This document shows, piece by piece, positions 27,748 to 36,168 of a DNA stretch of 64,000 nucleotides. Made by a program: the position numbers and the translations under genes. Under the pieces are notes generated by a model. It saw only the letters and a program-made list of their open reading frames with translations. It was not told the DNA's origin and did not search any database. Position 1 is the stretch's first letter. Every line of letters starts with the position of its first letter. The DNA is from Korobacter sp963758505 (GTDB lineage: Bacteria; Acidobacteriota; Terriglobia; Terriglobales; Acidobacteriaceae), in contig CAVWVJ010000003.1 in assembly GCA_963758505.1 (NCBI GenBank), positions 1,364,001 to 1,428,000 on the forward strand. Direction: 5' to 3'.

Positions 27748-28113
27748 CTAGCGAGCGGCTTCGAGCTCACCTTTTTCCAGCTTTTCCTGGCAGGCGATGC
27801 AGTGGCGCGTCCACGGTACAGCCTCGAGGCGCTTGGCATTGATTTCGTTGCCGCAGGAAATGCACTCGCCATACGTTCCTTCATTCATGCGCACCAGGGC
27901 GCCTTCCACCATCTGCAGCAGGCTGCGGTCGTTGGCGCTTTGGGTGAAGAGGAATTCCTTGGTGTAAGAACTGGTGGCGCGGTCGGCAATATCCTGGGCG
28001 GATTCTTCGCCCGCCTCCCGGCCATCCTGGGCATTCTTTGTCATGGTGGCCCGAAGCCCGTCCCGGCGTTGCTCAAGCTGTTTTTTCAGAGTGTCGATTT
28101 TTTTCTTATCCAT
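27748..28113 (-). CDS. DksA/TraR-family C4 zinc-finger protein
   Basis: This 121-residue protein has the DksA layout: an N-terminal coiled coil (about residues 1-80) and a C4 zinc finger ECISCGN...RHCIACQ (about 85-108). Such proteins insert the coiled coil into the RNA polymerase secondary channel and work with ppGpp in starvation control. The acidic tip residues of E. coli DksA (DxxDxA) are partly matched by AQDIADRA. The ATG at 28113 follows AGGA; an open frame extends 13 codons further without support. The 605 nt upstream are non-coding and rich in stem-loops with a terminator (see 28325 and 28473). Confidence 0.85.
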   Translation of the reverse strand: MDKKKIDTLKKQLEQRRDGLRATMTKNAQDGREAGEESAQDIADRATSSYTKEFLFTQSANDRSLLQMVEGALVRMNEGTYGECISCGNEINAKRLEAVPWTRHCIACQEKLEKGELEAAR

Positions 28114-28324
28114 GTCGTCCTGTACCTGTCCCGGCTCCCCGTGCGCTGGCAATGGACTCGATGCGAGAAGGAGTCTCTACAAAGCAGCCCAAGCTGACAC
28201 GCGAATTGAAAATCATATTTCGCGCCCAACGAAGGCGTCAACCTCGCGCCGTGCAGCGGGAGCACTCCGACTGAATTGGTATCAATACGACGGATGAGAT
28301 GCCGCGGATCAGAAAAGAGCAGCA

Positions 28325-28358
28325 AAATCAAAAAGCGGCTCCAAATTCGGAAGCCGCT
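28325..28358 (-). terminator. Intrinsic terminator upstream of the dksA-like gene
   Basis: The stem AGCGGCT/AGCCGCT (plus 28334-28358) has a minus-strand tail TTTTTGATTTTGC. It lies 211 nt before the dksA-like start codon and 361 nt after the ntrC-like stop, both on the minus strand. It ends either a long 3' UTR, a separate small RNA, or an attenuated dksA leader. Confidence 0.75.
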
Positions 28359-28472
28359 CGAAAGAGGCGAGAATGGTGGGAATTTCAGGGAAGTCGATGC
28401 AAGGGATCGTTCTGCAGGGCAGAACGCAAGAGAAGTTGAGATACATGGAAGAGAGAAATCATTGGGCAATTG

Positions 28473-28560
28473 CCTCTTTGGTTGTCATCTTAAACAGCAT
28501 TTTGGGAACCAAAGGAAGGCGCGACTTCCAAAGAGGTTGCTTTCCCTAAGGCAACTTCTT
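28473..28560 (-). ncRNA. Candidate structured RNA with two mutually exclusive stems
   Basis: No gene occupies 28114-28718. A perfect 9-bp pair, CCTCTTTGG (28473-28481) with CCAAAGAGG (28528-28536), encloses a smaller hairpin (TTTGG/CCAAA, 28501-28513). The right arm overlaps AAGAGGTTGC (28531-28540), which forms a 10-bp stem (one G-U) with GCAACTTCTT (28551-28560). The two long stems cannot coexist, as in attenuators and riboswitches. GGAAG/CTTCC (28514-28529) competes too. Further inverted repeats lie at 28409-28425 (GTTCTGC/GCAGAAC), 28609-28620 (CGAAGCGCTTCG) and 28645-28662 (GTGGAAC/GTTCCAC), and a terminator at 28325-28358. Both neighbours are on the minus strand, hence that assignment. 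I match it to no known RNA family (not SRP, RNase P or tmRNA). Confidence 0.4.
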
Positions 28561-28718
28561 ACGTTTCTGAAACTTACCCGCTCCATAGTGCCTATTTTGA
28601 GCGATTTCCGAAGCGCTTCGCAAACTGAGCGAGGCCGGGAAGAAGTGGAACCACCGTTCCACTTTAGAGCCCGCTGGTTCAATATGGGAATCCGCGTATC
28701 CTCTGCGGTATGCAGAGC

Positions 28719-30239
28719 TTAGGAAGCATTTGTGCGTTTCTGGGCGGGTGCGTTCTGGGTCGCGTTCTGTTCCTCGATGGCCTTCAGCTTATTGAGCAGC
28801 GCCTTGTAGCTGATCTTCAGGATCTTGGCTGCCTGGCGGCGGTTCCACCGGGTCTGGGTGAGTACCCGCTCGATGGCCTCGCGTTCGGCGGCCATGGCGG
28901 CGCGGCGGCCAATCTCCAGCAGGGAAAGCGCACTGTTGCCGTCCGGGTCGGCAGTCTTTGAGGCCGAAGCAGCTGCACGTGCCGGCGCCTCAGGAACTGC
29001 AGCCGCGGCCTGCGCATCGCGCGGCAATCCCCAAAGCGCGCTCGCGCCACTGACCGAGGACATCACTGGCTTGTGAATCGAGAGCTCGCGGATGATTTGC
29101 GCTTCGTTGCCGACGATCACGTAGCGCTTCACCAGGTTTTCAAGTTCCCGGATGTTTCCGGGCCACGCGTATTCCATCATGCGTTGCACTGCGTAATCGC
29201 TGAATGGCGGCGGATTCTTGCCGTAGAACTCGCTGTACTTATGCAGGAAATAATCGAGAAAGACCGGGATCTCGGGACGCCGCTCGCGCAACGGCGGAAT
29301 GTGCACGGTGACCACGTTGAGGCGGTAAAACAGGTCCTCACGGAAGAGACCTTCGCCGACCGCCCGCTCCAAAGGCTTGTTGGTGGCAGCGAGCACGCGG
29401 ACATCGACGGCGATATCGCGCTTGCCGCCGAGGCGCGCGAATTCGCCATCCTGCAAAACGTGCAGCAGCTTGGCCTGCAGGGCAGGATGCATTTCGCTGA
29501 TTTCGTCGAGAAAGATCGTGCCGAAGTGCGCCTGGTCGAACTTGCCGAGCTTTTGACGATTGGCGCCGGTGAAGGCTCCGGGCTCATAGCCGAAGAGCTC
29601 GCTTTCCAGCAACTCGTTGGGGATGGCGGCGCAGTTGACCTTCACAAAGGGCTTATCGCGCCGCGAGGACTGGGCGTAGATCATGCGGGCAACGACTTCT
29701 TTGCCGGTGCCACTTTCGCCCCGGATGAGCACCGTGGCAGTGGTGTCGGCCACCTGCTCGATGGTCTCCTTCACCTCTTCCATCTTGGGACTGGTTCCAA
29801 AAAGAGCGACAAAGTCATGGTTGCGGCGAACTTGATCGCGAAGCTGTACGACCTCGCTGGTGGCGCGTTGCTTTTCCAGGATCTTGGTAATCCGGCGCTC
29901 GAGTTCGGAGGGCTCGAAGGGTTTGGCGATGAAATCTTCGGCCCCGAGCTTGGACGATTTGAAGATGATCTCTGGATTCGAATGGCCGGAGGTCATGATG
30001 ACCGCAACTTCAGGCTTGATCTGCTTCAACCGCTCGAGTGTGTCGATGCCGCTGAGGTTTGAGGTGGCGTCAATCAGGACGAGCGCGGGATCGTAAACAC
30101 GGAACATGCGAATCGCTTCATCGCCAGTTGCGGCTGAGCTGACATCGAAGTTCCGGCGGGTGAGATACGACTGTAAGAAGCGAGCGAGGCTGGCATCTTC
30201 GTCGACAATCAGCAAGCGGGTTTTCTGAACCGGCAGCAT
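28719..30239 (-). CDS. NtrC-family sigma-54-dependent response regulator
   Basis: The 506-residue protein has three parts. The receiver (about 1-120) has the phosphoacceptor Asp57 (LVLIDATS) and Lys106 (AKPF). The AAA+ domain (about 145-380) has Walker A GESGTGK (174-180), GAFTGA for sigma-54 contact (221-226), Walker B TIFLDEIS and the R-finger region. A Fis-type helix-turn-helix closes the chain (NRRQAAKILKISYKALLNKL). It would activate sigma-54 promoters by ATP hydrolysis when phosphorylated. No cognate histidine kinase is adjacent. The ATG at 30239 places the receiver strand correctly; an in-frame start ten codons earlier is possible. The 400 nt upstream hold no gene, only an inverted repeat TGGGTA-N6-TACCCA (30314-30331) and the GvpL/F terminator. 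Confidence 0.92.
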   Translation of the reverse strand: MLPVQKTRLLIVDEDASLARFLQSYLTRRNFDVSSAATGDEAIRMFRVYDPALVLIDATSNLSGIDTLERLKQIKPEVAVIMTSGHSNPEIIFKSSKLGAEDFIAKPFEPSELERRITKILEKQRATSEVVQLRDQVRRNHDFVALFGTSPKMEEVKETIEQVADTTATVLIRGESGTGKEVVARMIYAQSSRRDKPFVKVNCAAIPNELLESELFGYEPGAFTGANRQKLGKFDQAHFGTIFLDEISEMHPALQAKLLHVLQDGEFARLGGKRDIAVDVRVLAATNKPLERAVGEGLFREDLFYRLNVVTVHIPPLRERRPEIPVFLDYFLHKYSEFYGKNPPPFSDYAVQRMMEYAWPGNIRELENLVKRYVIVGNEAQIIRELSIHKPVMSSVSGASALWGLPRDAQAAAAVPEAPARAAASASKTADPDGNSALSLLEIGRRAAMAAEREAIERVLTQTRWNRRQAAKILKISYKALLNKLKAIEEQNATQNAPAQKRTNAS

Positions 30240-30591
30240 CCTAAACGACCCGTGGGTGGCGAAAGCCATGTTGCTGGGCAGCCACGCCTTCAGATGTACT
30301 CAGATGATCTTTCTGGGTATTCGGTTACCCACCCGCAGCAGAAAAGCTCCAACTTCGAGGGGGAGATATCGGAATTCAGGATTAAGGACGAATGCGGTGA
30401 TTGTACCGCGAAGCTCAGAGTTGGAACCAGAATTACATAGCCGAAATTCGCGTTGCGCGGAGTGGCGCTTCGGAATGATCCACCAACGATTCAAAGCGAA
30501 GCGTCTGCGGACCGGGGTGCTGCGCTGCGGCGACTCACCGGCGGCGGCCCTATTGAGGACTCTCGATGTAGTCAGAGCGTCGCCGGGAATG

Positions 30592-30621
30592 GCAAAAGGC
30601 GACTCGAAAGCCGCCTTTTGC
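30592..30621 (-). terminator. Stem-loop after the GvpL/F gene
   Basis: GCAAAAGGCG pairs with CGCCTTTTGC across a 10-nt loop, 18 nt after the GvpL/F stop. The T-rich arm is inside the stem and no long U-run follows. Confidence 0.6.
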
Positions 30622-30639
30622 GCAAAACGGAAAATCTAT

Positions 30640-31386
30640 TTAGTTGTTCTGGTTGTTGACCGTACGCAGCTTGCCGGGCAGGAAGTGGTAGGGCGGCCAA
30701 GGGCCGCTCACCGACACCTGGCAGTTCTTAAACTGCCGTGAGGCGGAGCTGAAGCGGTTCTGGTATTTCTCGATGGACTTGCTGTCGATCAGATGGGCGA
30801 TATCGAGAATGATGCCGCCGGATTCGATCCGTTTGCAGCTGATCTCTTCCTGGAGCGGCGAAAAGAGCTTATTCACCTGCATGGAGAGCGCGCGCGCCTT
30901 GGTCTGGCGTTCGCGTTCCCGGGCAGCGCGGTCACGCAATTTCATCAGGTAATCGCTTCCCACGGTAGCGGGCAGCGCTCCATCGGTAAAGATCTCCTGC
31001 AAAGATCCATCTTTGAGCAGGAGCTTGATATGCATTTCGGCCTTGCCGCGGAGCTTGGCGACCGAGTCGAGGAAGGTTTTGCGGTTGGTACGAACGGCTC
31101 GCCGAAGGGCATCGTCGGTCTCGAAAACCGTGCCGAACCTAAAAGGGAGGACAGTGGAGATGCGGAAGCACTCGCTCACGACGCGGGCGTGATCGACGAT
31201 CGCCTGCTGCGTGAGTTGTCCGTCCGGCTTGTAATCGCTGACCACCACCGCGAAGTCGCCGCTGGGATAAGCCAGCACCGCTCCCTGGTTGATGCCGCGA
31301 ATATTGGAAAAGGCGAAAGGCCGACGTGCACGAAGGCCGTTGTGAAGCGCTTCCTGCTCAGCGATACAGTATGCGTACCACGCCAT
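30640..31386 (-). CDS. GvpL/GvpF-family gas-vesicle-type protein, without a gas vesicle cluster
   Basis: This 248-residue protein has the two-domain GvpL/F layout. The N-terminus MAWYAYCIAEQEA leads into a ferredoxin-like domain (AVVVSDYKPDGQ) and the conserved VSECFRISTVLPFRFGTVF. A charged helical segment rich in RERERQTKAR and a second domain ending in VSGPWPPYHF follow. In gas-vesicle organisms these proteins assist nucleation with the shell protein GvpA. No gvpA, gvpN, gvpK or other gvp gene lies in the window, so the protein may have another role. GGAG precedes the ATG. It is divergent from the diguanylate cyclase gene. Confidence 0.85.
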   Translation of the reverse strand: MAWYAYCIAEQEALHNGLRARRPFAFSNIRGINQGAVLAYPSGDFAVVVSDYKPDGQLTQQAIVDHARVVSECFRISTVLPFRFGTVFETDDALRRAVRTNRKTFLDSVAKLRGKAEMHIKLLLKDGSLQEIFTDGALPATVGSDYLMKLRDRAARERERQTKARALSMQVNKLFSPLQEEISCKRIESGGIILDIAHLIDSKSIEKYQNRFSSASRQFKNCQVSVSGPWPPYHFLPGKLRTVNNQNN

Positions 31387-31952
31387 AGTTTCTCCGACGA
31401 CAGCGAACGGTTGAATCCCCGTTCAGGGAATTAGGGACAAGATGCCATATGAAGGCCCGCGTGAGCTCGAAGTGACCCGCTGCGGGTTGCACAGATTCAG
31501 TGCAGCACGCGGAGAGCGTACCGATGACCTGCGATTTTCGAACATGGAGCGAATGATTTGAGTCAAGCTGAATGCGAGCGATCGCTCGCCGAGGCTATCC
31601 TATGCGGGTTTCGGCCGAATGGCAAGCAGGTGCCACGAAATTTCCTCGACTCCCGCCTAAAAGCGCAATCCGACAAACGTAGTACATGTGCGTAATAGTT
31701 CCGCTTAGGGAAGGGCAGGCAGAAAGCGCCCGAATGTAGGTATCGGAGTGCCACATTGTTCTGCTTGGCTCCCTCCTGTTACATTTCGTTCCCTCACAGG
31801 AAGTCTCAGCTCACAATGTGGAACGGCGAAGCCCTGCATTTACGTGGGGTTAAGCCGATCGCGGGAAAGTGCTACAGAAGAGGCGGTGTGGAATACCGGT
31901 TGCTCGATGGAGATTGCTGGGAACTCCCGGCTGTGTCCCCGTATGGCCCTCC
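31387..31952. other. Divergent intergenic region with a 16-nt palindrome and a long inverted repeat
   Basis: No gene is supported here. The perfect palindrome GCGAGCGATCGCTCGC lies at 31574-31589. CCACATTGT (31751-31759) and ACAATGTGG (31813-31821) form a 9-bp pair around 53 nt, within the leader of the diguanylate cyclase gene. The base composition is lower in GC than the neighbouring genes. No known riboswitch pattern was recognised. Confidence 0.5.
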
Positions 31953-33059
31953 ATGCTCACTGACGCCACCGACTCGATCCCTCCCGAGCAATTTGTCGTA
32001 GAGGTCTTCTCGGAACTCGATCAACTCACCGTCCAGCGGCGCTGGCGGGAGGTGAACGTGATCCTGCGCCTCAGCATGCTCGGAGGGTTGCAGATCCAGC
32101 TCGATGCCACCTTGAACATGCTGCTGGATTTCGCCGCGGAGATCGCGTTTTTTGACAAATCGCTGGTGTACTTCTGGGAAGAGGAGAGCGAACAGGTCCG
32201 TTTGCGTCTCGCCGGCGGCATGGAGGACGGTGCGGCCGAACCTTATCTGCGCGGCAACATCTTCAATTTCTGGGCGACGCGGTATGGACGGCCCTTGCTG
32301 GTGACCCAAGGCCACAACCAGCAGGCCGACGTGACGCTGGAAGCCCTCGGCGCGGGATCGGCGCTGATCGTCCCGCTGGTGGTGAGCAACAAGGTGATCG
32401 GCTCCATGCAGTTGTTCTGTACCGAGCAAGAAGCATTCACGCGCGAGGACGCGCAGCTGTTCTGGATGCTGACGCTGGTGGCGGAGAACCAATTGACCCG
32501 CGACTACGAGAATGAAGGTCTGATCCGTTTTGCCTTCACGGATTTTCTTACCGGCCTCAAGACCCGCGGCTATTTCGAGCAACAACTGGAACTCGAAATG
32601 AAGCGCGCCGAGCGCAAGCAGACCCCCATCGCTCTGCTGATGCTCGATATCGATCACTTCAAGGCGTTGAACGATACTTACGGCCATCATGTGGGCGACC
32701 AGGTGCTGCGCGACGTTTCCGCGGTGCTGATGAAAGACATGCGCGAGATCGATACGGCGGCGCGCTACGGCGGCGAAGAGTTCGTGATCGTGCTGCCGGA
32801 GACCAATATCACGGGCGCCATGCAGGTGGCGAACCGCGTGCGCCGCGGCGTGGAACAATCGAAGTTCTTCGCCGGCTCGCCTCGCCAGGTGGAACACTTG
32901 ACCATCAGTATCGGAGTCGCGGTGTTCGACCAGGACGCGCAGACGAAGCGCGACCTCATCGAAGCAGCCGATGCCGCGCTCTACGCGGCGAAGAGTGCGG
33001 GGCGCAACCAGGTGGTTGCGTATGCAACTCTTAACGCGCGCAAGCGCGAAGTTTCCTAG
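31953..33059 (+). CDS. GAF-GGDEF diguanylate cyclase
   Basis: The 368-residue cytosolic protein has an N-terminal GAF-like sensor (about residues 30-190, with SLVYFWEEES and LIVPLVVSNKVIGSMQLF) and a C-terminal GGDEF domain (about 200-360). The active-site loop is YGGEEF, an accepted GGEEF variant, and the substrate motif FKALNDTYGHHVGD precedes it, so it should make c-di-GMP from GTP. An RxxD inhibitory site is not evident. The ATG at 31953 is selected because the upstream frame is Arg/Cys-rich and unlike a protein. A PilZ protein (34129) within 2 kb is a possible receptor. Confidence 0.85.
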   Translation: MLTDATDSIPPEQFVVEVFSELDQLTVQRRWREVNVILRLSMLGGLQIQLDATLNMLLDFAAEIAFFDKSLVYFWEEESEQVRLRLAGGMEDGAAEPYLRGNIFNFWATRYGRPLLVTQGHNQQADVTLEALGAGSALIVPLVVSNKVIGSMQLFCTEQEAFTREDAQLFWMLTLVAENQLTRDYENEGLIRFAFTDFLTGLKTRGYFEQQLELEMKRAERKQTPIALLMLDIDHFKALNDTYGHHVGDQVLRDVSAVLMKDMREIDTAARYGGEEFVIVLPETNITGAMQVANRVRRGVEQSKFFAGSPRQVEHLTISIGVAVFDQDAQTKRDLIEAADAALYAAKSAGRNQVVAYATLNARKREVS

Positions 33060-33073
33060 TTTCCTTATTTCCT

Positions 33074-33982
33074 CTATCCAAACAGGGCTTTACCCAGGCG
33101 GCGCCAGAAGCCTTTGTGGGGCGGTTTCGCGGCTGCCGCAGGCGGAGGCTGCACGTCCGGATGGAAGCCGGCGAAGGTGTTGGTGGTCTCGACGTGCAGT
33201 CGCATGACCCGCCTGGTGAGCACGGGCGCTGGGGGTACATCGGCATTGAACACAAAGGGAGCGTCGGCGACGAGGTGTTGCCCTTCGGTCGCCGTCTGCT
33301 GCGGCTGGGAAGGCGGCGCAGGCGGCGGAGTTGCGGGCGCGGCTGCGGGAGTCGTGGGTGCGGGTTCCGCAGCGATTTCGGTTTCGCGGATGGCGGGCTT
33401 GGGGGCTGGGCAGCCGCAGTTCACGCCGGGCGGATTTACCGACGCGTCTGCGACGTGCCCTTTGTGGAAGAGGACCGAATCGGACGGCTTTACCTGGTAG
33501 GTGCCGTCCCCGAATTGTTCGTTGATGATGACGCCGCCGGTGCTGTCGCGATGCGAACGCACACAGGTATCGCCGGCGGGCGTGATGGCGACATCGAGAT
33601 CGAACTGGCCGGGGCCGGTGATCACGAGCCGCAGATCAGGCGTGACGATGACATCCGAGGCCGACATCGCGTAGCGCGACTCGATCGATCCCGATCCAAA
33701 GCTGAACATCAGGTCGCGTCCGTTGGCCGATGCGCTGACGGCCACCGATGTGCCGGCGCAGATATTGAGATCGCCGCCGCGGCTGAGTTGCAGCCGCGCC
33801 GTCTGTTCTCCAGCTGTGATGGAGGAGCCGCTGAGCACGGTGGTGCCGCCGCTGGCCAGGGTCACCGATCCGCGAACCTGCGCTGTGGTGGAGAAGAGTT
33901 CGCCAACCGGCGCCTGCGAACGAGCGAGGAGCGGCGTTAAGGCGATGGCAAGCAGGAACAGTCTGCGGAGTTGCGGCAACAT
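33074..33982 (-). CDS. Secreted FecR-like beta protein with a Pro/Ala-rich linker
   Basis: This 302-residue exported protein has a signal peptide (FLLAIALTPLLARSQA). A FecR-type beta domain follows (about residues 30-150: VRGSVTLASGGTTVLSGSSI, ARLQLSRGGDLNICAGTSV, FGSGSIESRYAM), then a long linker of Pro, Ala and Thr (about 200-240) and a basic C-terminus (KGFWRRLGKALFG). There is no sigma factor next to it, so the FecR-sigma regulation model does not apply. A cell-surface or periplasmic role is likely. It converges on the cyclase gene with 14 nt between the stops. Confidence 0.65.
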   Translation of the reverse strand: MLPQLRRLFLLAIALTPLLARSQAPVGELFSTTAQVRGSVTLASGGTTVLSGSSITAGEQTARLQLSRGGDLNICAGTSVAVSASANGRDLMFSFGSGSIESRYAMSASDVIVTPDLRLVITGPGQFDLDVAITPAGDTCVRSHRDSTGGVIINEQFGDGTYQVKPSDSVLFHKGHVADASVNPPGVNCGCPAPKPAIRETEIAAEPAPTTPAAAPATPPPAPPSQPQQTATEGQHLVADAPFVFNADVPPAPVLTRRVMRLHVETTNTFAGFHPDVQPPPAAAAKPPHKGFWRRLGKALFG

Positions 33983-34128
33983 GAGAAACCGGTACGCCTC
34001 AGTTTACATGGTGCTGGAAAGGACGTGTGTTTACTGCTTTCGTCACTATGGGGGATTGGTGGCCACGAAGCCCGGCGCAAGATAACGACGATTCTCGACT
34101 CTTCGTGTGCGTGAGAATGTAGACGGGC

Positions 34129-34461
34129 TTACTTGTCGGCGACGAATTCGTAGTGCTGGATGGTGGCGGCGATGCCCAGCTTTCCGCCGGGATTGGGCGC
34201 CGGTTCGACGCGAACCACCTTGCCCTTGCAACGCACGCGTATGCTCTCGGTCAACGTGATTTCAGGCGGAAGCGTGAGGGTGAATTCGATGTCGGAGCCG
34301 GGCTGGATCTCGTTGTCGAAATAAAAGCAGATGCCGCGCGAACTCACGTCGCGCGTATGGGCCTTCGCATTTCTCACGGTGTCCGTGGAATACTTCACCT
34401 CGACCGGCAGACGCAAATTGAACCGGCGGGTGGCGCGAAGTTCCTGATGTGGGACGAGCAT
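34129..34461 (-). CDS. PilZ-domain protein (probable c-di-GMP receptor)
   Basis: The 110-residue product is a single PilZ domain. The RxxxR box is in ELRATRRFNLR and the second motif is DVSSRGICF (D/NxSxxG), both needed for c-di-GMP binding. The beta-barrel strands FTLTLPPEITL and VRCKGKVVRVE follow. It would bind c-di-GMP and act by protein contact. The ATG at 34461 has TGGAG six nt upstream. It lies divergently from trpG and near the cyclase gene. Confidence 0.82.
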   Translation of the reverse strand: MLVPHQELRATRRFNLRLPVEVKYSTDTVRNAKAHTRDVSSRGICFYFDNEIQPGSDIEFTLTLPPEITLTESIRVRCKGKVVRVEPAPNPGGKLGIAATIQHYEFVADK

Positions 34462-34592
34462 GCACACTCCAAGTGCCGCTAGCATCTACTTACGAGTACC
34501 GAACTGTCAAGAGAGAAGCCGGATACGCGTTATCAATTCGCTTCTCCTTCGGATTGCTGCAAAATTTTGCATATCAGCTAGACTGGACGGGC

Positions 34593-35168
34593 ATGATTTT
34601 CGTTCTCGATAATTACGACTCCTTCACCTACAACCTGGTGCAATACCTGGGGGAACTGGGCGCGGAGATCGAGGTGCGCCGCAACGATCAGGTGTCGGTG
34701 GAGGAGATCGAGGCGATGCGTCCGGAGCGGATCCTGGTGTCGCCTGGCCCGTGCACTCCCTCCGACGCAGGCATCAGTATTGGCGTCATCCGGCATTTTG
34801 CAGGCAAGGTGCCGGTCCTCGGGGTTTGCCTCGGCCACCAGGCAATCGGCGAGGCCTTTGGAGGCACTGTGGTACGCGCCAAGAACCTCATGCACGGCAA
34901 AACCAGCGAAGTGGAACACGACGGCAAAACGATTTTCCAGGGCGTGCGCTCGCCCATGACCGCGACCCGTTACCACTCGCTGATCGTGCGTGAAAGCGAC
35001 CTGCCCAAAGACTTGGAAGTAAGTGCGCGCACCAAGGACTACGATGGAAACCCGGTAATCATGGGGTTACGCCATAAGAAGTTTCCGGTGGAGGGCGTGC
35101 AGTTCCACCCGGAAAGCGTGCTCACCCGTGACGGCAAGCAGTTGATCAAAAACTTCCTGGAACTGTAA
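34593..35168 (+). CDS. trpG: Anthranilate/aminodeoxychorismate synthase glutamine amidotransferase
   Basis: This 191-residue class I glutamine amidotransferase has the triad in place: Cys79 in GVCLGHQAIG, and His/Glu in VQFHPESVL. It supplies ammonia from glutamine to the TrpE-type subunit for anthranilate, and in many bacteria also to PabB for folate. The start MIFVLDNYDSFTYNL fixes the ATG at 34593. trpE lies 1 kb away on the opposite strand, so the two are not one operon. The stop directly abuts the stop of the converging gene (35169). Confidence 0.93.
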   Translation: MIFVLDNYDSFTYNLVQYLGELGAEIEVRRNDQVSVEEIEAMRPERILVSPGPCTPSDAGISIGVIRHFAGKVPVLGVCLGHQAIGEAFGGTVVRAKNLMHGKTSEVEHDGKTIFQGVRSPMTATRYHSLIVRESDLPKDLEVSARTKDYDGNPVIMGLRHKKFPVEGVQFHPESVLTRDGKQLIKNFLEL

Positions 35169-36105
35169 TCACTGCGGACTCGTTCCCTGAGCCACGGCAG
35201 TTTTGACTTTGGGTGTTAGCGGAGGCTCGCCTTTTTGCAGCTCCTGCTCGTAGCGTTTCAGGGAATAACGAAGAAATGTGATCCGAAAACCGATGCGGGT
35301 CTCGGGATCTCGAACCGACTTGATCGCTGCGGTGACATAAGGCTCATCCTCATCGAGGATGGCGCCGTTGATTTCGATGGGCTGAATCCCTTCTCCTGGC
35401 TTTGCCCAACGGAAAAGCGGCCTCTCTTCACCCACCTCCTTCGCCTTCTTCCGTTCTTTCTCGAAGTCGGGATAATCGATGTGATTGAGTTGCTCGACCG
35501 CAAATCCGAAAGCCTGCGGTGCCTCGGTGGGCAGGAAATCCGAATAGAAATTGCACATCTGGAGATAGGTCATCGGGTTGTCGGTGGGAACCTTCTCGAG
35601 AACCCGGCGCGCTTCCAGCAACATCGAGGTTGCATACGGCTTGTCTTTACGCACGTCCGGCGCTGCTACGAGGTCCAATACCATCTGTGCACGGAGAGAA
35701 TCGGGAGAACGATCGATTAAGCGCTGGATGCGTTGGCTGTCGTTATCCTTGTGGAGTTGCTTCATCGCTTCCATGCCATAAATCCAGTAGTCGTTCAGCC
35801 AATCGGGAACCCACTCGCGCTCCTCCGGTGTGAGTGAGTCGAGGATGCTCAACGCTCTCACAGGGTCGTTTTGGCCGCGAGCTTGTTCGGCGGCAACGCC
35901 CTTGTACCAGGCGCGTTGCTCAGTTGTTTTGGCCACTTCTGCGAGCTTGAGGCAAGCATCCGCGGAATTTCTTTTGCTCTTCCGCTTCAGGTTTTTTCAA
36001 AGATTGCGCAAGAGGGCTGGGCTGATTCGAAGTTATCTTAGGATCCTGCGCCGAGCAGTACAGTGCGGATAGACTTACGAGGGCTAGGGCGCTGCGGAAG
36101 AGCAT
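35169..36105 (-). pseudogene. Secreted helical-repeat protein of unknown function, split by a single-base frameshift
   Basis: Two overlapping frames look like one gene. The first (36105 down to 35920) has AAGGAG before its ATG and a signal peptide (LFRSALALVSLSALYCSAQ), then KKPEAEEQKK. The second holds ADACLKLAEVAKTTEQRAWYKG and a helical, TPR-like body to the stop at 35169; its own first ATG lies inside what looks like conserved sequence. The switch falls near an A-rich run (plus about 35965-35975). The span is 937 nt, one more than 312 codons. The family is not recognised. It may be a base-call error rather than real decay. Confidence 0.6.
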
Positions 36106-36168
36106 ACAGTCTCCTTGCGCAATAAAAGACGGCGATAGTCTAGCGTAGGTTAGCGAATAGAGTAGAAG

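Noticed and set aside
28276..28722. 148-codon plus-strand frame in the stem-loop-rich gap
   Set aside because: Composition is random, rich in Arg and Cys with no ribosome site, and the region has conserved-looking stems instead.
31869..31952. Upstream extension of the diguanylate cyclase, or a GEMM-type riboswitch there
   Set aside because: The extra codons are not protein-like, and the sequence does not match the GEMM core I know.
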